Shown here: positions 9,172 through 19,057 of the stretch, in pieces | How the letters are laid out: every line of letters starts with the position of its first letter | Position numbering within the stretch: the first letter of the stretch is position 1 | Assembly: GCA_035569495.1 (NCBI GenBank) | Contig: DATMMX010000036.1 | Span: forward strand, 1 to 64,000 | DNA from: DASRDZ01 sp035569495 | Lineage (GTDB): Bacteria; Chloroflexota; Dormibacteria; Aeolococcales; Aeolococcaceae | Direction of reading: 5' to 3' | Length of the DNA stretch: 64,000 bases | The notes under the pieces: generated by a model | Told to the model about the DNA's origin: nothing | The model's database searches: none | The model's input: the letters and a program-made list of their open reading frames with translations, nothing else | Position numbers and translations under genes: made by a program

Positions 9172-10734
9172 CTAGGACGCGGCCGCGATCGCCTGCCGGC
9201 CGAGGCAGTGCAGGTCGCGATACGTGCCGACCGCCCGGTCCAGAGCGCAGAACACCGGCGCGGCGGCGAGCAGCTCCTCGCGTCCGCTCAGGCCGCGGTC
9301 GAGCAGGGCCAGGTCGAGCCGGTCGCCCACCCCCCACCGCTGCGCCGCCCAGGCGAGGATCGCCTCGGGGTCGGGTCGATCGGCGTCGAGCCCTCGCGCC
9401 TGGGCCTCGGCGACGCCCTCGCGGGCGACGCGGAAGGCGCCGCGCACCTTGAGCTCCTGGAGCAGCGGCGCCCGCCAGTCGACGCCCGGGCTGCAGTGGA
9501 AGGTACGCGCGGCGAGCCGGGCGATGCGCTCCTCGAAGCCCAGGCTCTCCAGCTCGGCGGCGGACAGCCAGGCGCGCTCCCAGCCCCGCGCCGCGCCGGC
9601 GGCGACGAAGCCGCGCCGCCGGGCCAGCTCGGCGACGACGACGGCCAGCGCCGCCTCCACCGCGCCGGCGTCGCCGGGGTTCACCTGGCGCATCTCCAGC
9701 AGCCGGTCCACCGCGGCCTCGCGGCGCAGCCGGGCGAGCAGCTCGGGGCGGCGCAGGCCGCGCTGGGCCAGCCAGAGCCCGAGGTCGCCGGGGGCCAGCC
9801 CCTGCGCCTCCGCGAAGCGGCGGACCATCGCCTGGCCCTCGCGCTCCCCGGCGCCGAGCGGCGGCAGGGTGGCGGCGGCCAGGGTGCGCAGGGCGACGTG
9901 GCGCTGCAGGTCGGGGTAGTCGACGCCGAGCAGGCGGCAGAAGGTGAGCACCGAGACGTCGCTGACGAAGCCGGCGCCGTGCTCGACGCCGCCGCTGCGC
10001 TGCTCGGCCCAGCCCAGCGCGTACACCGTGGTGCTGGGGCGGACGGTGCCGCCCAGGCGCGCCCGCGGCGGCGCCCCGTGGCGGCGGCGGACGGCGTGCA
10101 GGCAGCCCAGGGCGTCCTGCCTGGTCAACCGCACCGGCTCGGCGCGGCCGGACACCTGCTCGACGCGCCAGGCCATCTCGGCGTCGAGCCCGGCCTCGAC
10201 GGCGCGACCGAGGATCTCGTCCCAGCGGCGGCGGGTGTGGGGCAGGGCGCGGGCCACCGACACCACGGCGTCGGCGGTCTCGCGGTCGACCAGGCCGCGG
10301 CGATGGCACCAGCGGGCGACGGCGCGCACGTCGACCAGGGCCACGGTCCGCGGCGCCCAGCGGCCCTCGGCGCCCTCGTGGTCGACGGCCACCTCGTCGT
10401 CGCCGTCGAGCACGCCCCGGATGAGCAGGCGGGCGACGCGGCCATACGGGCGCATGCCGAACGGGTGCAGCTCGGCGGCGCGCAGGGCGCCCAGGCCGGC
10501 GGCTCCCCAGACCTCGACGCCGGCGTCGAGGAGGGCGAGGATCTCCTTGTGGCGCACCGCGCGGCCGGCGGCCATCAGGCCGTCGAGCAGCACCACGGTG
10601 TCGCCCGGGGCGGCGGCCAGGGTGACCAGGTCACCGGCGGCGGCGGGTGGGTGGAGGACCGCGTCGGGGAGCACGGCGCGCACCTCGCGGCCGCTCAGGA
10701 CCGGCCCGGCGAAGACGTGGACGCGGGTGGGCAT
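9172..10734 (-). CDS. TfuA-like protein, partner of YcaO
   Basis: 520 residues from ATG 10734. The N-terminal about 220 residues match the TfuA family: FAGPVLSG near the start, RHKEILALL, and the signature WGAAGLGALRAAELHPFGM. TfuA proteins accompany YcaO cyclodehydratase-like enzymes, and in known cases the pair installs thioamides in peptides or proteins. The remaining about 300 residues are Ala/Arg/Leu-rich and mostly helical, with no domain I recognise. The start codon overlaps the YcaO stop as TGATG, so the two are almost certainly translated together. No sulfur-relay gene, protease or obvious precursor peptide is next to them. Confidence 0.82.
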   Translation of the reverse strand: MPTRVHVFAGPVLSGREVRAVLPDAVLHPPAAAGDLVTLAAAPGDTVVLLDGLMAAGRAVRHKEILALLDAGVEVWGAAGLGALRAAELHPFGMRPYGRVARLLIRGVLDGDDEVAVDHEGAEGRWAPRTVALVDVRAVARWCHRRGLVDRETADAVVSVARALPHTRRRWDEILGRAVEAGLDAEMAWRVEQVSGRAEPVRLTRQDALGCLHAVRRRHGAPPRARLGGTVRPSTTVYALGWAEQRSGGVEHGAGFVSDVSVLTFCRLLGVDYPDLQRHVALRTLAAATLPPLGAGEREGQAMVRRFAEAQGLAPGDLGLWLAQRGLRRPELLARLRREAAVDRLLEMRQVNPGDAGAVEAALAVVVAELARRRGFVAAGAARGWERAWLSAAELESLGFEERIARLAARTFHCSPGVDWRAPLLQELKVRGAFRVAREGVAEAQARGLDADRPDPEAILAWAAQRWGVGDRLDLALLDRGLSGREELLAAAPVFCALDRAVGTYRDLHCLGRQAIAAAS

Positions 10735-11888
10735 CAGCGCGCCGCGCCGCCGAGCAGCCCGGGGACGACGACGCGGGCGACCGCCACCCCGGCGTCGGGG
10801 CGCGAGAGGTCGACGACCAGCACGGGGCCGGCACCGCCGCGGCGGACCCGCTCGGCCACCTCGGCGATGTCGCCGGCGAAGGTGGAGCCGGCCACGGTGG
10901 GCACGTCGCGCCAGCGGCGCACGGCGGGGGCGTCGGCGAGCGGGGCGTCGTGGGGCGCCGCCTGCGGGCCGAGGGCGTCGAGGGGCAGGTCGTCGCGGGC
11001 GCCGAGGATGCGGGCCAGGCGCTCCCGCGCCGCGGCGCACAGGGCGCGGCAGAGGGCGACCTCGCGGTCGAGGTGGCAGGCGGCGGCGCGCACCTCGGGC
11101 ATGCCCGGCGCCCGCAGGGCGACCTCGAAGGCGGCGATCTCGGTGGGGCCGGTGACGTCGTGGACGGTGACGGTCACCCCGGCCGCGGCGAGGCGGTCGA
11201 GGATGCGCCGGGCGTCGTCGCTGTCCACGGTGGCGGGGTCGAGGCGCGCCGCGGCCCCGGCGACGTGGGCGCGGGCGGCGCAGTCGCGGGCGACCACCTC
11301 GAGCAGGCCGTGGAGCACCGCCTCGGCGTTGGTGTTGCCCGCGGCCAGCCCGTCGCGCGAGGCGACGAACACCGGCGGGGACCATTCCTCGCGCACCCGC
11401 AGATCGTGCTCGACCAGTGCGCGCGGCACCATGGTGGTGCGCCCGGTGGCCAGCACCATGGCCGGCACCCAGTCGAGCACCATGCCGTCGTTGAGCAGGT
11501 TGGGCCGGTGCAGCCGCAGGCTCTCCGGGTTGTAGCCAAGGCTGGCACGAACTTCGCCGAGCGACGCCCAGTACGGCGGGTGGGGCACCTGCTCGGCGTG
11601 CCACAGCTCCAGCGCCGCCATCGCCGCGGCGACGCGGGCCAGCTGGGTGGTGACGCCCGAGGCCATGGTCACGGCGAGGCTGTGCGACTGCGGGCGGATC
11701 GCCTGCACGGTGGCCACGCCCACGCCGTCGAGCCGGGTGACGTCGCCGACGCGGGTGATCCCCGCGTGGCGCAGCAGGGGGGCGATGCGCGCCCAGGTGT
11801 CGTCCGGAGCGCAGGCGCGATGAGTGGAACGGAACCAGGCCTTGGAGCCCGTCCTCGCCGGTGCGGCCAGCGCCACCGTGACGGTCAC
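10734..11888 (-). CDS. YcaO-family protein with altered metal-binding residues
   Basis: YcaO enzymes use ATP to activate backbone amides for azoline or thioamide formation. The GTG at 11888 gives 384 residues and has GGGGGA nine bases upstream; the frame remains open further upstream but is not YcaO-like there. Landmarks: FRSTHRAC, GITRVGDVTRLDGVG, LELWHAE and GLAAGNTNAEAVLHGLLEVV. Compared with the family's conserved metal-binding Glu positions, the first motif has Ala91 where Glu is usual (MAALE, Glu94 kept). The second keeps Glu189 and Glu197 but has Ala200 before Arg201-Asp202, where ERD is expected. The protein may bind nucleotide differently or depend on TfuA. It is followed at one-base overlap by the TfuA gene. 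Confidence 0.85.
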   Translation of the reverse strand: MTVTVALAAPARTGSKAWFRSTHRACAPDDTWARIAPLLRHAGITRVGDVTRLDGVGVATVQAIRPQSHSLAVTMASGVTTQLARVAAAMAALELWHAEQVPHPPYWASLGEVRASLGYNPESLRLHRPNLLNDGMVLDWVPAMVLATGRTTMVPRALVEHDLRVREEWSPPVFVASRDGLAAGNTNAEAVLHGLLEVVARDCAARAHVAGAAARLDPATVDSDDARRILDRLAAAGVTVTVHDVTGPTEIAAFEVALRAPGMPEVRAAACHLDREVALCRALCAAARERLARILGARDDLPLDALGPQAAPHDAPLADAPAVRRWRDVPTVAGSTFAGDIAEVAERVRRGGAGPVLVVDLSRPDAGVAVARVVVPGLLGGAAR

Positions 11889-12031
11889 GCGCGTGTGTCC
11901 CCCGGAGCGCGTGGCGCGGTGCACCAAGAACCGCACCCTGCCTCCACACGCATGCACCCAGTGTGGCGATCCCCGCCCGGCGTTCCAATGGATGGGGCGT
12001 CGCGAGTGCTCGACGCCTGCGTGAAGCTCTG

Positions 12032-12838
12032 TTAAGCGGTGGCGGCGGCCGCCGTCACCGGGGCGATTCGCTTCTCCGGCTTGCCGGGTTGGAAGTACAG
12101 CTCCTCGCGCACGTCCTTGTGCTCGAAGCCGCAGCGGCGCATGATGCCGCGCACCGTGGCGATCATCTCGGGGTGGCCGCAGAGATAGGCGACGGCGTTC
12201 TGCGGCGTCGCCCCGAAGCCGTCGGCGTGCTTGCGGACCACGTCCTCGGCCCGGCCCAGCTCGCCGGTCCAGTCGGGGTCCTCCCAGGGCCGGCTGACGC
12301 TGGGGATGTAGGTGAGCCAGGGCAGCTCGGCGTCCTGGGCGCGCAGCTCGTCGAGGTAGCTGAGCTCCTCGGAGCGGCTGCCGGCCTGGATGAGCAGCAG
12401 GTGGGGCGCCGCCTTGGCCGGGTCCGCGGCCAGCTCGCGCCGGGTGGTGCGCACCATGCTCACGTAGGGCGCCACCCCGGTGACCGTCGAGACCAGCAGG
12501 TGGTGGGTGCGCTCCTCGCGCGGGTCGAGCACGAACAGGCCCTTGGCGCGCTTGCGCATCAGCAGCTCGTCGCCGACGCCCTTCTCGTAGATCAGCGGGG
12601 TCAGCGCGCCATCGGGGACCAGCTCGAAGAAGAACTCGATGGTGTCCTCGGCGGGGTCGGAGACGATCGAGTAGGCCCGCTCGACCAGCTTCTCGCCGCG
12701 GGGCACGCCGAGGGTGGCGTACTGCCCCGGGGAGAACTGGAAGGGATCGTCGTGGCGGACGCGGATCGACCACAGGTCGGGAGTGTGGTCGCGCCGCTCG
12801 ACGATGGTGACGGGGGCGTGCTTGCCGTCGGCTGGCAT
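12032..12838 (-). CDS. fpr: Ferredoxin/flavodoxin--NADP+ reductase
   Basis: 268 residues, typical for the short bacterial FNR type. FAD binding is indicated by RAYSIVS (about 55-61) after FSPGQYATLGV. The NADP(H) part has the STVTGVAPYVSM loop and YLCGHPEMI near the end, followed by a C-terminal aromatic segment (EELYFQPG). It would transfer electrons between NADPH and ferredoxin or flavodoxin in the cytoplasm. It lies upstream of the YcaO gene on the same strand with a 143-bp gap, so co-transcription is possible but not shown. The symbol is by family resemblance only. Confidence 0.85.
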   Translation of the reverse strand: MPADGKHAPVTIVERRDHTPDLWSIRVRHDDPFQFSPGQYATLGVPRGEKLVERAYSIVSDPAEDTIEFFFELVPDGALTPLIYEKGVGDELLMRKRAKGLFVLDPREERTHHLLVSTVTGVAPYVSMVRTTRRELAADPAKAAPHLLLIQAGSRSEELSYLDELRAQDAELPWLTYIPSVSRPWEDPDWTGELGRAEDVVRKHADGFGATPQNAVAYLCGHPEMIATVRGIMRRCGFEHKDVREELYFQPGKPEKRIAPVTAAAATA

Positions 12839-12892
12839 CGAACCGACATTCTTGCACCTGGCGGGGCGGACTCGGCGCCGCCGCGCGCCCGG

Positions 12893-14857
<1,965 letters not shown>

Positions 14858-14874
14858 GTCGGCGATCTCCTTTC

Positions 14875-17007
14875 TCAGTCCTTGGGAATCCGGTATGCGC
14901 CGGCCAGGTAGTCGTCGAGCATGCGGGCACTGCTGAAGCGCTGCACTCCAGTGCGCAGCGAGGCACGCACGCGCGCCACCCAGCGCTGCGGGATGCCGTC
15001 CTGGTCGCGTTCGTGGAAGGCGGGCACGATCTCGCCTTCGAGCAGGTCGTAGAGCTGCGCGGCGTCGTGGGCGTCCTGGGTGGCCGGGTCGGCGCCGGCG
15101 GGCGAGCCGATGCCCCAGCCGTTCTCACCGTCCCACGCCTCCTCCCACCAGCCGTCGAGGACGCTGAGGTTGACGCAGCCGTTCATCGCCGCCTTCATGC
15201 CGCTGGTGCCGCTCGCCTCCAGGGGCGGGCGGGGCACGTTGATCCACACGTCGCAGCCGGCCACCAGGCGGAGCGCCATGCCCAGGTCGTAGTCCTCGAG
15301 GAACACCACCCGACCGGCGACGAAGGGCGCGTTCTTCAGCTCGAAGAGCTGCTGGACGATGCGCTTGCCCTCGACGTCGGCGGGGTGCGCCTTGCCGGCC
15401 AGGACGATCTGTACAGGACGCGAGCCGGCGAGCAGGGCCAGGGCCCGCGCGGCGTCCTGGATGATCAGGTGGAGGCGCTTGTAGGTGGCCAGGCGGCGGG
15501 CGAAGCCGAGGGTGAGCACGTTGGGGTCGAAGGCCAGCGCGGCGGCCTGGGCGCGCTCGGCGTTCTCGCCGCGGGCCAGCCGGTCGGCGACGCTGCGCTC
15601 GCGCACGTAGTCGACGAGGTGGGCGCGCAGCTCGTTGCGCGCTTCCCACAGCTCGGCCGCGGGCACCCGGTCGATGCCCGCACCGACGCGCGGGTCGGAG
15701 GGGTTGCGCCACCAGCCGTCACCGAGGTGCCGGTCGAGCACGGTGTGGACGCGCGGCGACATCCAGGTGGGCAGGTGCACGCCGTTGGTGACCTGGCCGA
15801 TGGGCACGCTGTCGACGTCGCTGCCCGGGAACAGCGGCTGCCACATGGCCCGGGCGACGATCCCGTGGCGGCGGCTCACCGCGTTGGCGGTGCGGCTCAT
15901 GCGGATGCCCAGCGGGGTGAGGCCGAGGCCCTCGCCCTCGTCGTCGGGGTGGACGCGGCCGAGGCGGAGCACCGCGTCCGCCTCGCCGCCGAGCCGGATG
16001 GACAGGTCGCCGAGCACCGCGGTCAGCTCGCCGAGGCTGTAGGCCTCGTTGCCCGCGGCGACGGGGGTGTGGGTGGTGAACACGGTGCGCTGCCGCGCCG
16101 AGCTGAGCGCATCCTCGAGGCTCGCGCCCGCCGCCACGGCCTCGCGGGCCAGCTCGACCGGGGCCAGCGCGGCGTGCCCCTCGTTGAGGTGGACGATGCC
16201 CGGGTCGATGCCCATGGCGCGCAGGGCGAGCACGCCGCCGATGCCGAGCACCGCGTACTGGGCCAGCCGGGTCTCGCGGTCGGCGACGTAGAGCCGGGTG
16301 GTGATCCAGCGGTCGATCGGCGAGTTGTCGGGGTGGGCGGTGTCGAGCAGGTAGAGGGGGACGCGGCCCACGTCGACGCGCCAGACCTGGACCAGCACGT
16401 CGCGGCCGCGGATGGGGACGCAGACGGTCAGGGGCCGCCCCTGGTCGCCGGTGACCAGGGCGGCGGGGAGGCGTTCTGGGTCGAGCTCGACCCAGTGCTC
16501 GTGCTGCCAGCCGCTCTGGTCGATGTGCTGCCGGAAGTAGCTCTGCCGGTAGAGCAGGCCGACCCCGGCCATGGGCAGGGCGTGGTCGGAGGCCTCCTTG
16601 AGCATGTCGCCGGCGAGCACGCCGAGGCCGCCGGAGTAGATCGGCAGCGAGGGGTGGACGCCGTACTCGGCGCAGAGGAAGGCCACCGGGTGGTCGGGCG
16701 TCACGTCCGCCGGCAGCGGGGGGCGCGACAGGTCGGCGTCGAGCTCTGCGGCCAGGGCTTTCCAGCGCGGGTCCGCGGCGGCGCGCTCCAGGGCCTCCAG
16801 CGGGGCCTCCTGGAGCAGGCGCACCGGGTTGTGGCCGCTGGTCTCCCAGCGGTGTGGGTCGATGGCGCGAAACGCGGGGTCGCCCTCGGGCAGCCACGAC
16901 CAGCGGTAGTTGTAGGCGAGCCGCGCGGCGGGCGCCAGACCGGCGGGCAGGCGTCCCGCCAGGCCGGCCGCCGCGCGGGCGAGGTCGGAGGTTCCGTCGA
17001 AGCTCAC
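14875..17007 (-). CDS. glgP: Alpha-glucan (glycogen/maltodextrin) phosphorylase
   Basis: GT35 enzyme that splits glucan with phosphate to give glucose 1-phosphate. 710 residues, matching the shorter bacterial/archaeal subgroup rather than the 800-plus residue E. coli type. The pyridoxal-phosphate site EASGTSGMKAAMNG is intact with Lys605 as the cofactor lysine. Other landmarks are FCAEYGVHPSLPIYSGGLG (about residue 110) and NEGHAAL (about 270). Start: GTG 17007. It is followed after 17 bp by acs. Confidence 0.94.
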   Translation of the reverse strand: MSFDGTSDLARAAAGLAGRLPAGLAPAARLAYNYRWSWLPEGDPAFRAIDPHRWETSGHNPVRLLQEAPLEALERAAADPRWKALAAELDADLSRPPLPADVTPDHPVAFLCAEYGVHPSLPIYSGGLGVLAGDMLKEASDHALPMAGVGLLYRQSYFRQHIDQSGWQHEHWVELDPERLPAALVTGDQGRPLTVCVPIRGRDVLVQVWRVDVGRVPLYLLDTAHPDNSPIDRWITTRLYVADRETRLAQYAVLGIGGVLALRAMGIDPGIVHLNEGHAALAPVELAREAVAAGASLEDALSSARQRTVFTTHTPVAAGNEAYSLGELTAVLGDLSIRLGGEADAVLRLGRVHPDDEGEGLGLTPLGIRMSRTANAVSRRHGIVARAMWQPLFPGSDVDSVPIGQVTNGVHLPTWMSPRVHTVLDRHLGDGWWRNPSDPRVGAGIDRVPAAELWEARNELRAHLVDYVRERSVADRLARGENAERAQAAALAFDPNVLTLGFARRLATYKRLHLIIQDAARALALLAGSRPVQIVLAGKAHPADVEGKRIVQQLFELKNAPFVAGRVVFLEDYDLGMALRLVAGCDVWINVPRPPLEASGTSGMKAAMNGCVNLSVLDGWWEEAWDGENGWGIGSPAGADPATQDAHDAAQLYDLLEGEIVPAFHERDQDGIPQRWVARVRASLRTGVQRFSSARMLDDYLAGAYRIPKD

Positions 17008-17076
17008 GGGGCCCCACGGTAACGCCCGTGGCGGGGGTCGCGCGAGCGGTGTGCGCCGGTCGCGGGAGCTTGCAGG

Positions 17077-17613
17077 TCAGCCCAGGGTGATCTGGACGGT
17101 GACGGTGTTGACCTGCGACCCGTCCTTGGCGGACAGCTCGTACGCGACCAGGGTGGCCGCGCCGCGGGCGGCGGTGGTCAGGACGGTGTCGAAGCTGCCG
17201 CGGGTGCCCGTGCCCGAGGTGGCGCGCACCTGCTGGTCGGCGAGCAGCTTGCCGGCGGCGTCGCGGAGCTGGATGCGGAAGGTGGCTTCGAAGGTGTCGG
17301 CGCTGCCGCTGACGTGGAAGGGGCTGTGCACGGTTTCGCCCGTTGCGGGATGGGCGATGGCGATGGCGGGCAGCGGCGTGCTCGCCGGCGCTGACGTCGG
17401 CGATGAGGTTGGCGCCGCCGCTGTGGACGGCGCGCTGGTGACCGTTCGGTCAGTAGTTGTGGTGGTCTGCGCAACCGGGGTGGGCGACGGTGCAGTGGCG
17501 CCGCCACTGCCGCATGCCACCGCCATCAGCGCCAGCACCAGCACACCGCCGAACCGCACGCCCCCGTGCGATGATTGCGCCCCGCTCCCGGACGTCGTGC
17601 TCTGCTCTGCCAT
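17077..17613 (-). CDS. Lipoprotein with Gmad2 (spore-germination-associated Ig-like) domain
   Basis: 178 residues from ATG 17613, which has AGGAG seven bases upstream. An internal in-frame GTG at 17559 would give a shorter protein starting MRFGGVLVLALMAVAC, itself a textbook lipoprotein signal with lipobox MAVAC. A Thr/Ser/Pro/Ala linker follows, then about 90 residues resembling the Gmad2 immunoglobulin-like fold (HPATGETVHSPFHVSG ... FEATFRIQLRDAAG). Function is probably extracellular binding. The ATG at 17613 shares the palindromic CATG with the start of the divergent MFS gene, so one of the two starts is likely further downstream. Confidence 0.72.
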   Translation of the reverse strand: MAEQSTTSGSGAQSSHGGVRFGGVLVLALMAVACGSGGATAPSPTPVAQTTTTTDRTVTSAPSTAAAPTSSPTSAPASTPLPAIAIAHPATGETVHSPFHVSGSADTFEATFRIQLRDAAGKLLADQQVRATSGTGTRGSFDTVLTTAARGAATLVAYELSAKDGSQVNTVTVQITLG

Positions 17614-18922
17614 GGCCAACTCCTCTCCGTCGCTCTGGCGACATTCCGACTTCTTGAAGCTCTGGGCCGGCCAGTCGATCTCGCAGCTGGGCAGCCAGGT
17701 GAGCCTGCTCGCCATCCCGCTGACCGCGGTGGTGGCCCTCGGCGCCAACGCCTTCCAGGCGGGACTGCTGGGCACCTTCGAATTCCTGCCCTTCCTGCTG
17801 GTCGGCCTGCCCGCCGGCGTGTGGGTGGATCGCATGGCGCGCCGTCCTGTGCTGATCGCCGCCGACGTGGGACGGGCGGTGGCGCTGGCGTCGATTCCCG
17901 TGGTCGCGGGGCTGCACTCGCTGCACATGGTGCAGCTCTACGCGGTGTCCCTCGTGGTCGGAGTGCTGACGGTCTTTTTCGACGTGGCCTACCAGTCGTA
18001 TCTGCCGTCCCTGGTGGAACGCGAGCAGCTCGTCGACGGTAACGGCAAGCTGGAGTTCTCCCGCGCCACCGCGGAGATCGCCGGGCCGGGCCTGGGCGGC
18101 GTGCTCGTCGGCCTGCTCACCGCGCCCATCGCCGTCGCCGCGGACGCGGCCAGCTACGTCGTCTCGGTGGCGTCGCTGCTGCTGATCCGGCGACCCGAGG
18201 TCGTCGAGCCGCGCGTGCAGGGCAGCCGGATGCGTTCAGAATTGGCCGAAGGTGTCCGATACGTGTGGCGCCACCCGCTGCTGCGGCCGATCGCGCTGTG
18301 CACCGGCATCGGCAACTACTTCGGCCACATCGGCATGGCGGTACTGATCCTCTACGCGGTGCGCGACCTGGGCCTGACCGCCGGTCTGATCGGCCTCTGG
18401 TTCAGCCTGGGCAGCTTCGGTGCGCCACTCGGCGCCGCGCTGGCGGCGCGCCTGTCGCGATGGCTGGGCGCGGGGCGGCTGATCATCGTCACCGCCGTGC
18501 TGTTCTCCGTGTCGTACGTCTTCCTGCCCGCGGCGCCGCGCGCCATCCCGCTGCCGTTCTTCATCGCGTCAGGACTCATCGGCTCATTCGGCAGCGTCGT
18601 CTACAACATCACCCAGGTCAGCCTGCGCCAGAGCATCTGCCCGCCGCGATTGCAGGGCCGCATGAACGCGACGATGCGCTTCCTGGTCTGGGGCACCATC
18701 CCGCTGGGCGCGTTCACCGGCGGCCTGCTCGGCACCTGGTTGGGGCTGCGCGCCGCGCTGTGGGTGGCGGCGGCGGGCGGCGTGCTCGCCCTCCTGCCGC
18801 CGCTGCTCTCGCCGGTGCCGCGCATCCGCAGCATCGCGGCGGCCGTCGAGGAGTACGGGCACATCGGCGCGGCGGGCAGTCCGTATGCAGTGCTGGAAGA
18901 GCCCGAGCCGCTCCTGCAATAA
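17612..18922 (+). CDS. MFS exporter (MFS_3 / EntS-like)
   Basis: 436 residues with about twelve hydrophobic segments. The N-terminal LWRHSDFLKLWAGQSISQLGSQVS and WVDRMARRPVLIAADVGRA match the MFS_3 group of proton-driven exporters, in which enterobactin exporter EntS and macrolide pumps fall; the substrate here is unknown. ATG 17612 places the start seven residues before the conserved LWRxxDF, as in relatives, but no Shine-Dalgarno is visible. It is divergent from the Gmad2 lipoprotein and their start codons overlap on opposite strands. Confidence 0.88.
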   Translation: MANSSPSLWRHSDFLKLWAGQSISQLGSQVSLLAIPLTAVVALGANAFQAGLLGTFEFLPFLLVGLPAGVWVDRMARRPVLIAADVGRAVALASIPVVAGLHSLHMVQLYAVSLVVGVLTVFFDVAYQSYLPSLVEREQLVDGNGKLEFSRATAEIAGPGLGGVLVGLLTAPIAVAADAASYVVSVASLLLIRRPEVVEPRVQGSRMRSELAEGVRYVWRHPLLRPIALCTGIGNYFGHIGMAVLILYAVRDLGLTAGLIGLWFSLGSFGAPLGAALAARLSRWLGAGRLIIVTAVLFSVSYVFLPAAPRAIPLPFFIASGLIGSFGSVVYNITQVSLRQSICPPRLQGRMNATMRFLVWGTIPLGAFTGGLLGTWLGLRAALWVAAAGGVLALLPPLLSPVPRIRSIAAAVEEYGHIGAAGSPYAVLEEPEPLLQ

Positions 18923-19057
18923 CGGGTCGCGCCCCCTGGTCTATGCAGTGGCGGCCACGCGTTCAGACGAAAAGGGGACCTGGGGTGCAAGCAGTCGCCG
19001 CGGTGGCCCTGCGTCGCCGGCGGCGGGGCGGCGGGCTGCAGACGCGCTGAGGCCGCG

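Noticed and set aside
11824..12024. 66-codon Cys-containing ORF on the plus strand as a possible precursor peptide for YcaO-TfuA
   Set aside because: It overlaps the YcaO start on the opposite strand, has no ribosome site and no leader/core pattern.
11889..12857. Long N-terminal extension of the YcaO gene
   Set aside because: The frame stays open but runs antisense-shifted through the ferredoxin reductase gene and is not YcaO-like; the family start fits GTG 11888 with its ribosome site.
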